Shown here: piece after piece, positions 1 to 6,860 of the stretch
Layout of the letters: each line of letters begins with the position of its first letter
How positions within the stretch are numbered: the first letter of the stretch is position 1
Origin: UBA1124 sp963933095
GTDB lineage: Bacteria > Pseudomonadota > Gammaproteobacteria > Pseudomonadales > Cellvibrionaceae
Assembly (NCBI GenBank): GCA_963933095.1
Contig: CAWVSV010000068.1
Coordinates: 1-12,762 of the forward strand
Length of the DNA stretch: 12,762 nt
Direction of reading: 5' to 3'
The notes under the pieces: generated by a model
The model's input: the letters and a program-made list of their open reading frames with translations, nothing else
Database searches by the model: none
What the model was told of the DNA's origin: nothing
Program-made: the position numbers and the translations under genes

Positions 1-106
1 TCTCTGCCTAGTCGTCAATATAAACCGCTGAACAGCTTAAAAAGCCTCTCTGCCTTGTCGTCAATATAAGCCACTGAGCAGCTTCAAACAGCAATGCTAA
101 GTCGTC
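1..106. repeat. 46-bp tandem repeat, about 2.3 copies
   Basis: Units begin at 1 and 47 with TCTCTGCC and share GTCGTCAATATAA and CAGCTT at the same offset of 46 bases. A third, decayed unit keeps GTCGTCA at 101, two bases early. The first base of the window is already the start of a unit, so the array probably continues to the left. A 46-base period is not a multiple of three and the units are adjacent without spacers, so this is neither a coding repeat nor a CRISPR array. The role is unknown. Confidence 0.7.
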
Positions 107-127
107 ATACGGTCGGCACACATACCA

Positions 128-642
128 CTACGATATTTGTAACAGTGAATTATCGATGAGGTGCTGCAAAAAATCAGCCTCAGATGTGCTGCTGGCATCG
201 TAACTTGCCATTAGGTCTGTTTTGGCAACATCGGTTAAGCGAATTTCCAGATTATTGCCAAGCAATACTCCGTCCACTTTAATTTTAAATACTGTGTAAC
301 CACTGGAATCGTCAACATTAATTACCGTCTCGGCTGAGACGCCGTCTGTCACCGACATGTCAGCAAATAAGCCAGACAAATCAAGGCTGTCGCCTTCAGC
401 GCTATTATAACTGCCCGCGCTGGAGTTAAAGTCCGCTACCCGGTCTTTGGCAACCGATAGCACAGTGCCTTGATCTTGATCACTCCAGACAAACACATCG
501 GCACCTGCGGCTCCTTCGTAATAGTCATTACCAGAGCTGCCGACGAGAGTTTGATTCTCGGTTACCGTGGGGTCCTGTGCATCGTCACTAAATCAGTGCC
601 TGCCACTGACTTGCGATGATAGCGGGCGAATAAATTTATCAT
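128..642 (-). pseudogene. Frameshifted small type I secretion (T1SS/RTX) target protein
   Basis: The minus strand reads a typical C-terminal domain of type I secreted proteins (T1SS_VCA0849 type): GNDYYEGAAGADVFVWSD, then DRVADFN, GDSLDLSGLF, and a tail ending LIDNSLLQIS before a genuine stop at 128. This domain normally carries the uncleaved C-terminal export signal. The frame is open back to a TGA near 593-595 but has no ATG; the only late start would be a GTG at 496 inside the domain. A second frame begins with ATG at 642 (MINLFARYHRK) and reads AGTDLV up to about 583. The expected continuation, a DDAQDPTVTEN segment, lies one base out of frame. One missing base near 581-586 therefore explains both pieces and would give a protein of about 160 residues. 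It is either a broken gene or a sequencing error. With no large repeat region it was at most a small secreted protein or the remnant of a larger one. Confidence 0.65.
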
Positions 643-882
643 TTAAAACCTAGGTATAAAGCGTGAACAGTCAAAATACTGGCCCTCTAACTCATCAAGG
701 CTGGCAACGGCCGACTAGGCTAGTTGGTAAGCGCGGTCATAGTTGTAGGCGCTGCCTTAAAAAGGATTTTATTAATGAATGCATTGCTCTAATGACCAGC
801 ATAAGGGTTTTATCAGTGCATTATTCTCCATAATGATGCAAATCCTCCGTGCTCGTATAACAGCCGAGTTTGGTTTTAATTC
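643..882. other. Spacer with a decayed minus-strand reading frame
   Basis: On the minus strand, from about 756 down to 643, one frame reads SAYNYDRAYQLA, a TAG, then SAVASLDELEGQYFD and FIPRF, and ends in TAA directly before the ATG at 642. The composition looks coding, but no start is visible and the frame holds internal stops, so it is best read as a relic. The rest, 757-882, is AT-rich and contains no gene that I can support; it leads into the promoter of the zinc operon. Confidence 0.3.
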
Positions 883-905
883 TTGTCGTTATGTTATAAC
901 ATTGA
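883..905 (+). promoter_or_regulatory. Zur operator overlapping the dksA-zigA promoter
   Basis: The core GTTATGTTATAAC at 888-900 matches 12 of 13 positions of the gammaproteobacterial Zur core GTTATA-N-TATAAC. The right flank ATT also agrees, while the left flank does not. A TTGGTT (870-875) and the AT-rich core itself (GTTATA at 893-898 or TATAAC at 895-900) could serve as -35 and -10, so bound Zur would cover the promoter. The site lies 37 bases before the dksA start. Zur is the zinc-sensing repressor; the genes downstream are those usually found under it, which makes the call more than a pattern match. That Zur binds here is inference. Confidence 0.75.
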
Positions 906-936
906 TTTAGGTTTAATAAAAAGAGGGTTATCTGCC

Positions 937-1377
937 ATGGCGAAGGTATCCGTCGCACCTGTGCTTACCAGCACAAATCAGTTGCTGAATATGCCACCAG
1001 CTGACTACATGAATGCGCTCCAACTGGGTTTTTTTAAACAGTTGTTACTCGACTTAAAGCGCGAGGCTAACGAACACATACTTTTAATTAGACAAGAAAT
1101 GGCGCTGCCCTCTGATGAGGCTGATGAATTAGATCGAGCCACAGCCGAGGATGAGAGCCGTCAGCGTATGCGCATAGCCGAGCGCGAATATTTATTAATG
1201 AAAAAAATTGACAAGGCAATGACCCGCATAGAAAACAGTGATTATGGCTATTGCGAAGTGTCCGGTGAGGCGATTGGATTGGAGCGGTTGCTGGCACGAC
1301 CGACCACAGAATACAGCGCCGTTGAAAAAGAGCGCCTAGAAGAATTAGAGCGCTGCTTTTCTAAGTCGCGCTACTAA
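937..1377 (+). CDS. dksA: Zinc-independent DksA paralogue (DksA2-like)
   Basis: 146-residue DksA/TraR-family protein. DksA enters the RNA polymerase secondary channel and, with ppGpp, adjusts rRNA and amino-acid promoters. The coiled-coil tip motif DxxDxA is present as DELDRA (63-68), followed by the coiled-coil return arm and the conserved GYCE and LLARPT segments. The zinc finger of E. coli DksA uses four cysteines; here they align with C106, S109, S127 and E130, so only the first remains and zinc binding is not expected. This resembles Pseudomonas aeruginosa DksA2, which replaces DksA when zinc is scarce. The ATG at 937 is chosen because AGAGGG (922-927) precedes it by nine bases; an upstream TTG at 883 would place the operator inside the gene. 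First gene of an operon with zigA, 46 bases on. It is a paralogue, so a cysteine-bearing dksA should exist elsewhere in the genome. Confidence 0.9.
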   Translation: MAKVSVAPVLTSTNQLLNMPPADYMNALQLGFFKQLLLDLKREANEHILLIRQEMALPSDEADELDRATAEDESRQRMRIAEREYLLMKKIDKAMTRIENSDYGYCEVSGEAIGLERLLARPTTEYSAVEKERLEELERCFSKSRY

Positions 1378-1423
1378 AAAATAACAATTACAAGACTCAT
1401 TAACCGTGAAAGCAGGAATACTT

Positions 1424-2629
1424 ATGAACAAATTACCCGTTACTGTTCTGTCCGGATTTTTAGGCGCCGGTAAAACCACATTACTTAATCATATACTTAA
1501 CAATCGTGAAGATCGTCGCGTAGCGGTAATTGTCAATGATATGAGCGACGTGAATATCGATGCATCACTCGTGCAAAATCAGGTGGAGTTAAATCGCACC
1601 GAAGAAAAATTGGTAGAAATGAGTAATGGCTGCATTTGCTGCACTTTGCGCGAAGATTTACTGCTAGAAGTAAGTGAAATGGCCAAGAGCGGGCGCTTTG
1701 ATTACTTAGTGATTGAATCAACCGGTATCTCTGAACCTTTGCCTGTGGCCGAGACCTTTACCTTTGAAGATGAAGACGGTGTGAGCCTGTCGCACGTCGC
1801 GCGCCTAGACACCATGGTCACTTTGGTCGACGCGGTAAATTTTCTCAACGACTACTATGAAGCGCAGTCGCTGCAAGAAAGCGGTGAGAATCTCGGCGAA
1901 GAAGATGAGCGCAATGTTGCCGATTTATTGGTAGACCAAGTAGAGTTTTGCGATACCTTGCTAGTCAGTAAAGTCGATCTAGTCTCGGCCGAAAAACTCG
2001 ATGAGCTCTATGCCATTTTATCCAAGTTAAATCCCGATGCCGAAATTATCCCGGTAGAGCGCGGTCAAGTGCCGTTAAACAAAGTGCTCGATACCGGTAA
2101 ATTTAATTTTGAAAAAGCTCAGTTAGCGCCCGGTTGGCTAAAAGAGATGCGCGGCGAGCACACACCCGAAACAGAAGAGTACGGCATAAGTAGTTTCACC
2201 TACCACGCCCGACGTCCTTTTCATCCGAAGAAGGTTTTTGATTTTTTCTCAGGGCCAGAAGTAAAAGGCAAGTTACTGCGTTCAAAAGGCTTTTTCTGGT
2301 TAGCCTCTCGCCCCGAATGGGCAGGGCAGTGGAGTCAGGCTGGGGGGATTGCCCAACACGGTGCCGCCGGCATGTTTTGGAAGGCTATTCCGGAATCTCA
2401 GTGGCCCAAAGACGAGGAACAAATGGGCTACATAAAAGAAAAGTGGGTTGAGCCTTTTGGGGATATGCGCCAAGAGCTGGTATTTATTGGGCAAAATATC
2501 GATAAGGATTTTGTCACTGAAAAACTCGATAGCTGCCTGTTAAGCGATGACGAATTGTTACAGGGTAAAGACTACTGGAAGACTTTATCCGATCCATTCC
2601 CGAGTTGGACCAACGGTGAAGCTCACTAA
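1424..2629 (+). CDS. zigA: ZigA-type COG0523 zinc metallochaperone GTPase
   Basis: 401-residue cytoplasmic G3E-family GTPase of the CobW/COG0523 group, thought to deliver zinc to target enzymes during zinc shortage. Visible motifs: Walker A GFLGAGKTT (11-19), the metal-binding GCICC (C70, C72, C73), Walker B ESTG (98-101), and SKVD (182-185) in the place of the NKxD guanine-specificity motif. The C-terminal CobW_C domain begins near SSFTYHARRPFHP and runs through LRSKGFFWLASRPE. Unlike many COG0523 proteins it has no histidine-rich linker. Length and the stretch EEDERNVADLLVDQVEF fit the YciC/ZigA subgroup. The ATG at 1424 follows AGGA (1414-1417) by six bases; an in-frame GTG at 1406 is less well placed. 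It lies between the DksA paralogue and DUF1826, an order also found in Pseudomonas Zur regulons. Confidence 0.92.
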   Translation: MNKLPVTVLSGFLGAGKTTLLNHILNNREDRRVAVIVNDMSDVNIDASLVQNQVELNRTEEKLVEMSNGCICCTLREDLLLEVSEMAKSGRFDYLVIESTGISEPLPVAETFTFEDEDGVSLSHVARLDTMVTLVDAVNFLNDYYEAQSLQESGENLGEEDERNVADLLVDQVEFCDTLLVSKVDLVSAEKLDELYAILSKLNPDAEIIPVERGQVPLNKVLDTGKFNFEKAQLAPGWLKEMRGEHTPETEEYGISSFTYHARRPFHPKKVFDFFSGPEVKGKLLRSKGFFWLASRPEWAGQWSQAGGIAQHGAAGMFWKAIPESQWPKDEEQMGYIKEKWVEPFGDMRQELVFIGQNIDKDFVTEKLDSCLLSDDELLQGKDYWKTLSDPFPSWTNGEAH

Positions 2630-2662
2630 TTAGCGCCTGCGCCGAATAAAAAGGAGATCTCG

Positions 2663-3346
2663 ATGAGTTTAACTATACAACAACTTGACGCCGCGGATGA
2701 CTGGTCCATAGACCAACACCCAGATGTGCTAGCCGATATTTACCGCGACGATATTAGTATTGCCGTTTGGCAGCGTCAATTGCAGCAGGGCGTGACAGGA
2801 TATTTGTCTGAGCTAATGGCTCAACAGAAAAAAATTTCGCTCAAACTGTCAGGAACACCAGAGCAATTGATGCGGGAAATACATCGAGTATTTCCGTCGG
2901 CGCTAATAATCGAAGATGCCTGCCTGAGTGCAGCTGATTTTTATGAGGACATTCATCAACTGCTAGAAATGTTTACCTGCCTGTTTGATGCCAAAGCACT
3001 GGGCGTGCGCATCGATACTCTTGAACGGGCCATGTGTCCGCGCTTTCATGTCGATAATATTAATGCCCGTTTAATCACCACTTACTACGGCTTGGCTACC
3101 GAGTGGCTACCCAATCAGCTGTCCGATCGCTCAGCCCTGGGGTCTTCGCTGGCCAGTGAAATTAACACCCCTGGAGCGATTATTACCGACGAGCAATTTA
3201 TCCAGCGTATGAACTGCGGTGATGTGGCTTTGCTCAAAGGTGAATATTGGCAGGGTAATGAAGGGCGCGGTGTTATTCATCGCTCTCCGGCGTTAACTGA
3301 ACAGCAGCCCAGGCGTTTGGTTGTTACTTGTGACCTGATTGCCTAA
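2663..3346 (+). CDS. DUF1826 family protein, third gene of the zinc operon
   Basis: 227 residues, no signal peptide or membrane segment. The C-terminal half carries the family's hallmark segments: CPRFHVD (125-131), TTYYGLATEWLP (139-150), LLKGEYW and VIHRSP (204-209). The family is uncharacterised but is commonly found beside COG0523 GTPases in Zur regulons. The pattern H129-x-D131 followed by H206 and an arginine 11-12 residues later (R217/R218) is like the iron-binding facial triad and co-substrate arginine of 2-oxoglutarate/Fe(II) oxygenases; that reading is mine and unproven. AAGGAG (2651-2656) lies six bases before the ATG, and only 33 bases separate it from zigA, so it is cotranscribed. 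Confidence 0.85.
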   Translation: MSLTIQQLDAADDWSIDQHPDVLADIYRDDISIAVWQRQLQQGVTGYLSELMAQQKKISLKLSGTPEQLMREIHRVFPSALIIEDACLSAADFYEDIHQLLEMFTCLFDAKALGVRIDTLERAMCPRFHVDNINARLITTYYGLATEWLPNQLSDRSALGSSLASEINTPGAIITDEQFIQRMNCGDVALLKGEYWQGNEGRGVIHRSPALTEQQPRRLVVTCDLIA

Positions 3347-3356
3347 CTTCTAGTAA

Positions 3357-3374
3357 TGTATAGTCAGCTATACA
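3357..3374. repeat. Perfect 7-bp inverted repeat after the zinc operon
   Basis: TGTATAG (3357-3363) and CTATACA (3368-3374) are exact reverse complements around a four-base TCAG. It lies ten bases after the DUF1826 stop and has no T-run, so it is more likely an RNA 3' end structure or a protein site than a terminator on its own. Confidence 0.5.
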
Positions 3375-3418
3375 AGCTTATAATGCTTAACCTGAAGTGC
3401 TGCTAGTGGCGTTAATAG

Positions 3419-3457
3419 AAGGCTGAACTGTGGTTATATAAATACGGTCAGCCTTTT
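3419..3457 (+). terminator. Probable terminator of the dksA-zigA-DUF1826 operon
   Basis: AAGGCTGA (3419-3426) pairs with TCAGCCTT (3448-3455), eight base pairs, and the right arm runs into TTTT then ATT. The loop of 21 bases is long, which lowers confidence. It is placed 73 bases after the last stop codon of the operon and no gene begins for another 240 bases. Confidence 0.5.
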
Positions 3458-3697
3458 ATTAAAACTGTAAAAATTATTCAGCGGTCTGGGCTTTGTGTAA
3501 CAACTTTTATTTTTTGCCATAAGTTAACTTCTAAGAATATCAATTGTCTAAGGTCAGGCACAATAAACTAACTCCGACCTAGCTATTACGTTCAATCCAT
3601 GGCTACACTCAATTTTTCTTCCCATAGTGTTTCACGCTGGTAATTTTCAGAGTTAGCGGCTAGTTTAGGGCTATCAAACAACTTAGGAAATTAACCA
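3458..3697. other. Non-coding spacer before the lipoprotein gene
   Basis: AT-rich with stop codons in all frames. A weak inverted repeat, AGGTC near 3550 and GACCT near 3577, is the only structure. The promoter of the gene at 3698 should lie here, but I cannot point to convincing -35 and -10 boxes. Confidence 0.4.
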
Positions 3698-4279
3698 ATG
3701 AAAGTAATAGTTATAAGTGCTTTGGCGCTAACTATGATCGGTTGTGCCTCAGATGGTCTCGATAGGCGCAATAAAAATTCCAGTATGCAAATTAGCTACG
3801 GCAAAGTGCAGAGTGTAGAGGAGATCAATCTGCAGTCAGATGCTGGTAAGAGTTCGGCGGTAGGTGGGCTTTGGGGATTGGCTATAAATTCACGTGGTAA
3901 TAGTAGCGATATGGCTAGTGGTGCTGCCATTGGCGCTCTGCTGGGTGGGCTTACCACCAAAATTTCCGAGGGTTCAAGTCAAGCTTGGGGTTATATGGTA
4001 CAGAAAAGCAATGGTTCGGTAGTGAAAGTCGTATCCGATAATTCGCACCTAACAGCAGGCGACTGTGCGGTCATCGAAACCGGAGAGACTACGAATATTC
4101 GCCGTGTAGCCCCCGAGTTGTGCCAGTCTAGTCTGCCACCTGAAACGCTTAACGTGATTGACGGAAGTCATCGTGATGATGCTGACGAGTGCAACGAAGC
4201 CAAGCAAGAACTGTTGGCGGCCAATACCGTTGACCAGTTAGATAGAGCCAAGGTTAAAGTTGAAGTACTTTGCCACTAA
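3698..4279 (+). CDS. SlyB-like glycine-zipper lipoprotein
   Basis: 193 residues. A short lipoprotein signal peptide (1-15) ends in the lipobox MIGC with C16 as the lipidated residue; aspartate is not at +2, so outer-membrane sorting is expected. Then YGKVQSVEEI (34-43), which resembles the start of the mature SlyB/Pcp domain, a glycine-rich pair of helices (56-85: GGLWGLA, SGAAIGALLGGL) of glycine-zipper type, and a region near 120-142 that ends the SlyB-like part. The last 50 residues (SSLPPETLNVID onward) are an extra acidic tail with two cysteines. SlyB-type lipoproteins stabilise the outer membrane under stress. AGGAAA (3685-3690) supports the ATG at 3698. It stands alone between the zinc operon and a gene on the opposite strand. 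The family assignment is by pattern and moderate. Confidence 0.75.
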   Translation: MKVIVISALALTMIGCASDGLDRRNKNSSMQISYGKVQSVEEINLQSDAGKSSAVGGLWGLAINSRGNSSDMASGAAIGALLGGLTTKISEGSSQAWGYMVQKSNGSVVKVVSDNSHLTAGDCAVIETGETTNIRRVAPELCQSSLPPETLNVIDGSHRDDADECNEAKQELLAANTVDQLDRAKVKVEVLCH

Positions 4280-4447
4280 CCTAGCTAATACTACAATTTA
4301 AAAAGCCCAGTATAGAAGCTTGGTTTTTTTAATTGCTATCGGCGTCATTTCTTATATGGATTGCTAATCTGTTACGTCTACATCTTAAGCATACTGTCTA
4401 TAAATAGTGCCTTTGATGCCCTTGGTTAGTCTGGAGTAGCGGGCAAT

Positions 4448-4648
4448 TTATGCAATCCATTCAAGCACTGAATAGCGACTTTCTAGCATTGCTTGATAAG
4501 TGTTTAATACTTGACGATTGGGTTCTCGTTGACCCTTGATATAGATAATTTTGGCATTGAGAAAATCGATGTCAGTCTGAATTTTTTCGATCATTAAATG
4601 GGGTTCGGCTCTATTTTCGCCGATATAAATACTGCGTTTTTTGCTCAT
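4448..4648 (-). CDS. Small conserved-looking helical protein, 66 residues
   Basis: Starts MSKKRSIYIGENRAEPH and continues with IEKIQTDIDFLNAKIIYIKG, a heptad-like helical stretch, then a second helix TYQAMLESRYSVLEWIA. No signal peptide, membrane segment or cysteine. The ATG at 4648 is fixed by AAGGA (4660-4656 on the minus strand) seven bases upstream; two weaker start codons just before it (GTG, TTG) would overlap the spacing to this site. I do not recognise a function; the form suggests a helical hairpin that could bind a protein partner. It faces the lipoprotein gene end to end, with 168 bases between, in which a weak AAGC/GCTT hairpin (about 4309-4327) followed by seven T is the only terminator candidate. 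Confidence 0.7.
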   Translation of the reverse strand: MSKKRSIYIGENRAEPHLMIEKIQTDIDFLNAKIIYIKGQREPNRQVLNTYQAMLESRYSVLEWIA

Positions 4649-5005
4649 CAACACATCCTTATTTTCGTTTTCAATCCCTCATCCTGAGAGCTAGTACAGT
4701 ATTTGCGTTATCGCCACATTGTTCAAGTGGAGTTTGGCTGAAAGTGATGTGAGACATGTCATACATAGGGGTTTGATTTTTTAAACCAAAAAAATTGCTA
4801 TTAATACATTCGAAATAAAACTAATACTTATATTTTTATTACTGATTTGAAACTAAAAAGTAAGGCTAAAATCGATGCCGTACTCAAGATGAAATACACT
4901 ATTTGAGCAGGGCAGGGCAGGGCTCAATCGGTGAGGTTATTTATTAATGTTCCCCGCCCCCTTTTTCGGTTAGATTTGATCCTGTGACATCTCGAGGAGT
5001 TTCTT
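4649..5005. other. AT-rich divergent spacer with small repeats
   Basis: Promoter-bearing gap between divergent genes. TTGAGC (4903-4908) and GCTCAA (4922-4927) form an inverted repeat around AGGGC iterated in tandem. GGTTT and AAACC near 4770-4790 form another, set around a T-run. A segment at 4861-4898 beginning TAAGGCTAAAAT recurs at 8402. AGGAG at 4995-4999 is the ribosome binding site of the next gene. No small gene is convincing. Confidence 0.4.
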
Positions 5006-5455
5006 GTGTATAAAATATTAAAGCAGCTAGACATAGAAGTGCTGATGCGTCTGCGCTTTGCGGTCGATAAGCCCGAGTTTTATCACGATATCGATCAAGA
5101 TATCAAAGATCTATATGCGTATCCGGAGCGACTGACCCTCACTTATCCTGACGAATGGAATTTTTTCATCCGACAGCAGCTCATCAAACGCAATATCAGT
5201 GAGCAAGCCCTTCATCATTGGCTGGCCTTTCAGACTGTCCAAGATTTAAATAAAATTCCGGCCAATGATATGGATTTGTCTCATATACAGTTATCTCAAG
5301 CGACTGCACTGGCGGCTTTGGTTGCTAATAGTGAATCACGTTTTATTGACGCCAAGGCCATTTTGAGCGAAGTGCAAAGCATTCAAACAGCGCCCCAAGT
5401 GACACCACTGATACCCTTACTTAAGCAGCAGCTCAATAAGCTTTTAGATGAGTAA
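5006..5455 (+). CDS. Unrecognised helical cytoplasmic protein, 149 residues
   Basis: I do not recognise this protein. It is soluble, without signal peptide or membrane segment, rich in leucine and glutamine, and likely all-helical: LDIEVLMRLRFAV near the start, YPDEWNFFIRQQLIKRNIS in the middle, LSQATALAALVANSESRFIDAK later, and a terminal LLKQQLNKLLDE helix. The start is GTG at 5006, chosen because AGGAG (4995-4999) lies six bases before it. It appears to be a single-gene unit; the next gene is on the other strand, end to end, 151 bases away. The long gap before it, with an inverted repeat around 4903-4927, may hold its control region. Confidence 0.7.
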   Translation: MYKILKQLDIEVLMRLRFAVDKPEFYHDIDQDIKDLYAYPERLTLTYPDEWNFFIRQQLIKRNISEQALHHWLAFQTVQDLNKIPANDMDLSHIQLSQATALAALVANSESRFIDAKAILSEVQSIQTAPQVTPLIPLLKQQLNKLLDE

Positions 5456-5606
5456 CTAAAGGCTTCAGAGTGATCGTTTATAACCTTGTCCTGATATATT
5501 TAAAGTCATTTAAAGGCATAAGTAACCCGCTTGCAGCACGGCCAGTACACTTAGCTCTTACGGGTTGGGGTGTATGCAATACCGGTCACTCTTATTGGCT
5601 TAATGG

Positions 5607-6356
5607 TTAAAGTGTCATATTACCCAAGCCGATATTTTCATCAATAAATGTCATTAAAGCTATGCGGCCGCAGTCTGTGCTGCTAAACATGCCCTTCATA
5701 CCCAGATCACGGGCATTACCGGTAAAATCAAAGTCGCAATAATACCGCAGCACGTGACTATTTTGCAGGGCAAAAAATGACAGCGACTTATTACCGCCGA
5801 GTAGGGCGGTAATGGCTTTGTCGCTCGCGTCTTGCTCTATGGCTAGCGCGACTAATGACAAATCGACCATTGCCTCGGGTACGGCCAGCCTATACTCACC
5901 GTCGGCTTCCAAACCCTCAAAAAGCAATGCGTCCAGCAGCTTCGTCTCGCTTCTTTTTATTAGCTGTATCAGCGCCAATTTATAACGGGTATGTTGAATG
6001 CGCGCAGTGGATCGTCGGCTGGTACTAGGGAGTATCGCCAGCAACGGCATCGAGACTATGATCTGAGCTCGGGCATTGTTAAGCACCCGTGCGATTAAGC
6101 GCTGTTGCAGCGAGTGCCCTGGCGCTATACGCAAAAAAGTACGCTGGATATCAAGCAAGGGCTGCTCACATTTTGACGACAGTTGCGCCAGTACGCGTGC
6201 GCGCCGAGTCAGCCAATTCGCGCAGGGTATTCCCTCTTGTCTGCAGGCATAAGCCAGCGTCGCTAGAGCTACAGCAGGGCAGATTTCAGGAGACCTAATA
6301 ATGGCTTTGGCTAGGTCTTTTAGTGATGCGAAAGTATCGAATGTGTCATAGAGCAT
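5607..6356 (-). CDS. Unrecognised protein, 249 residues
   Basis: I cannot place this protein in a family. It begins MLYDTFDTFASLKDLAKAI and is mostly helical. The centre (about 108-135) is rich in arginine and lysine (STSRRSTARIQHTRYKLA), and the C-terminal part is more acidic and contains a YYCDFDF segment and MFSSTDCGRIALMTFIDEN. Four cysteines are scattered and form no known metal motif. No signal peptide or clear membrane helix. The ATG at 6356 has no recognisable ribosome binding site; a GGGGTTG/CAACCCC hairpin sits ten bases upstream, where one would be expected. The gene is divergent from the small gene at 6528, with 171 bases between them. The consistent length and lack of a competing frame support a real gene. 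Confidence 0.65.
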   Translation of the reverse strand: MLYDTFDTFASLKDLAKAIIRSPEICPAVALATLAYACRQEGIPCANWLTRRARVLAQLSSKCEQPLLDIQRTFLRIAPGHSLQQRLIARVLNNARAQIIVSMPLLAILPSTSRRSTARIQHTRYKLALIQLIKRSETKLLDALLFEGLEADGEYRLAVPEAMVDLSLVALAIEQDASDKAITALLGGNKSLSFFALQNSHVLRYYCDFDFTGNARDLGMKGMFSSTDCGRIALMTFIDENIGLGNMTL

Positions 6357-6366
6357 AATAGTGTCC

Positions 6367-6421
6367 GGGGTTGTGGATTCAACCCCAACGTACCCCCGCG
6401 TTTCTGAACGTCAAATGCGGG
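6367..6421. promoter_or_regulatory. Two hairpins in the divergent control region
   Basis: GGGGTTG (6367-6373) pairs perfectly with CAACCCC (6380-6386) around six bases. CCCGCGTTT (6395-6403) pairs with AAATGCGGG (6413-6421) around nine bases with one G-T wobble. They lie just upstream of the minus-strand gene at 6356 and could act as operators or as a leader structure that hides its ribosome binding region. Function is inferred only from place and symmetry. Confidence 0.5.
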
Positions 6422-6463
6422 AAAAGCTCAATCTATCGAATTTATAGCTAGCATTTCTCCCAT

Positions 6464-6491
6464 TTGACAGCTGAAAATATCGGGTTACATT
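6464..6491 (+). promoter_or_regulatory. Sigma70-like promoter for the gene at 6528
   Basis: A perfect -35 TTGACA (6464-6469), a 16-base spacer and TACATT (6486-6491, four of six matches to TATAAT). Transcription from it would start near 6498, leaving a 5' leader of about 30 bases before the ATG, with the ribosome binding site in place. Confidence 0.5.
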
Positions 6492-6527
6492 GATATCGAA
6501 ACCCTAAATTTGTGTAATGGAGATATC

Positions 6528-6803
6528 ATGACAACACTATTAAGAACCGCAGCCGAACAAGCCGCTAGCCATCGATTAACGATCAACTTAGCGCCTAAAA
6601 ATCTAGCGGTACTCAACGCGATACTAGCCTCGAGATCTGTCGCCGTTGGCCGCGTAGTCGATGCCCACAGGCTGGCAGGACTCGCCGGGGTATCATCAAG
6701 TCTAGGTGGTGTCGGCATGAGCCTTAAAGCCAATGAGCTATTAGAAGACTTAGCCACTCTCGGTTTAGATCACGCTGAAGTCAACCAAGTGCTGGCCGAT
6801 TAG
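6528..6803 (+). CDS. Unrecognised small protein, 91 residues
   Basis: Starts MTTLLRTAAEQAASHRLTIN. The protein is alanine- and leucine-rich, has no cysteine or aromatic core, a glycine/serine patch in the middle (AGVSSSLGGVGMSL), and an amphipathic C-terminal helix (ANELLEDLATLGLDHAEVNQ). I know no family for it. GGAG (6519-6522) lies five bases before the ATG at 6528, and a good promoter precedes it, which supports expression; an in-frame start at 6510 would lack a site. The opposite strand of the same stretch is also open for 90 codons but lacks such signals. It is followed after 57 bases by the gene at 6861 on the same strand, so the two may be cotranscribed. Confidence 0.65.
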   Translation: MTTLLRTAAEQAASHRLTINLAPKNLAVLNAILASRSVAVGRVVDAHRLAGLAGVSSSLGGVGMSLKANELLEDLATLGLDHAEVNQVLAD

Positions 6804-6860
6804 CCTCGATTTTTGTTGTACCGATAATTAATCAAATGAAAAAAGGAGAATTTATAAGGT

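Noticed and set aside
1..106. CRISPR-like array
   Set aside because: The units are adjacent without unique spacers and diverge along their length; no cas gene is present.
883..936. TTG start giving an 18-residue extension of the DksA paralogue
   Set aside because: The extension is encoded by the Zur operator itself, has no ribosome binding site, and the ATG at 937 has a good one.
4305..4335. Terminator after the lipoprotein gene
   Set aside because: Only a four-base AAGC/GCTT stem separated from the T-run by GG; too weak to list as a terminator.
4765..4800. GGTTT/AAACC hairpin as a terminator
   Set aside because: It is followed by A rather than T on the plus strand, and on the minus strand the T-run comes before the stem.
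6089..6298. Plus-strand frame opposite the 249-residue gene
   Set aside because: Shadow of a longer continuous gene, with no ribosome binding site.
6485..6757. Minus-strand open frame of 90 codons opposite the gene at 6528
   Set aside because: It has no ribosome binding site, while the plus-strand frame has a promoter and GGAG in place.
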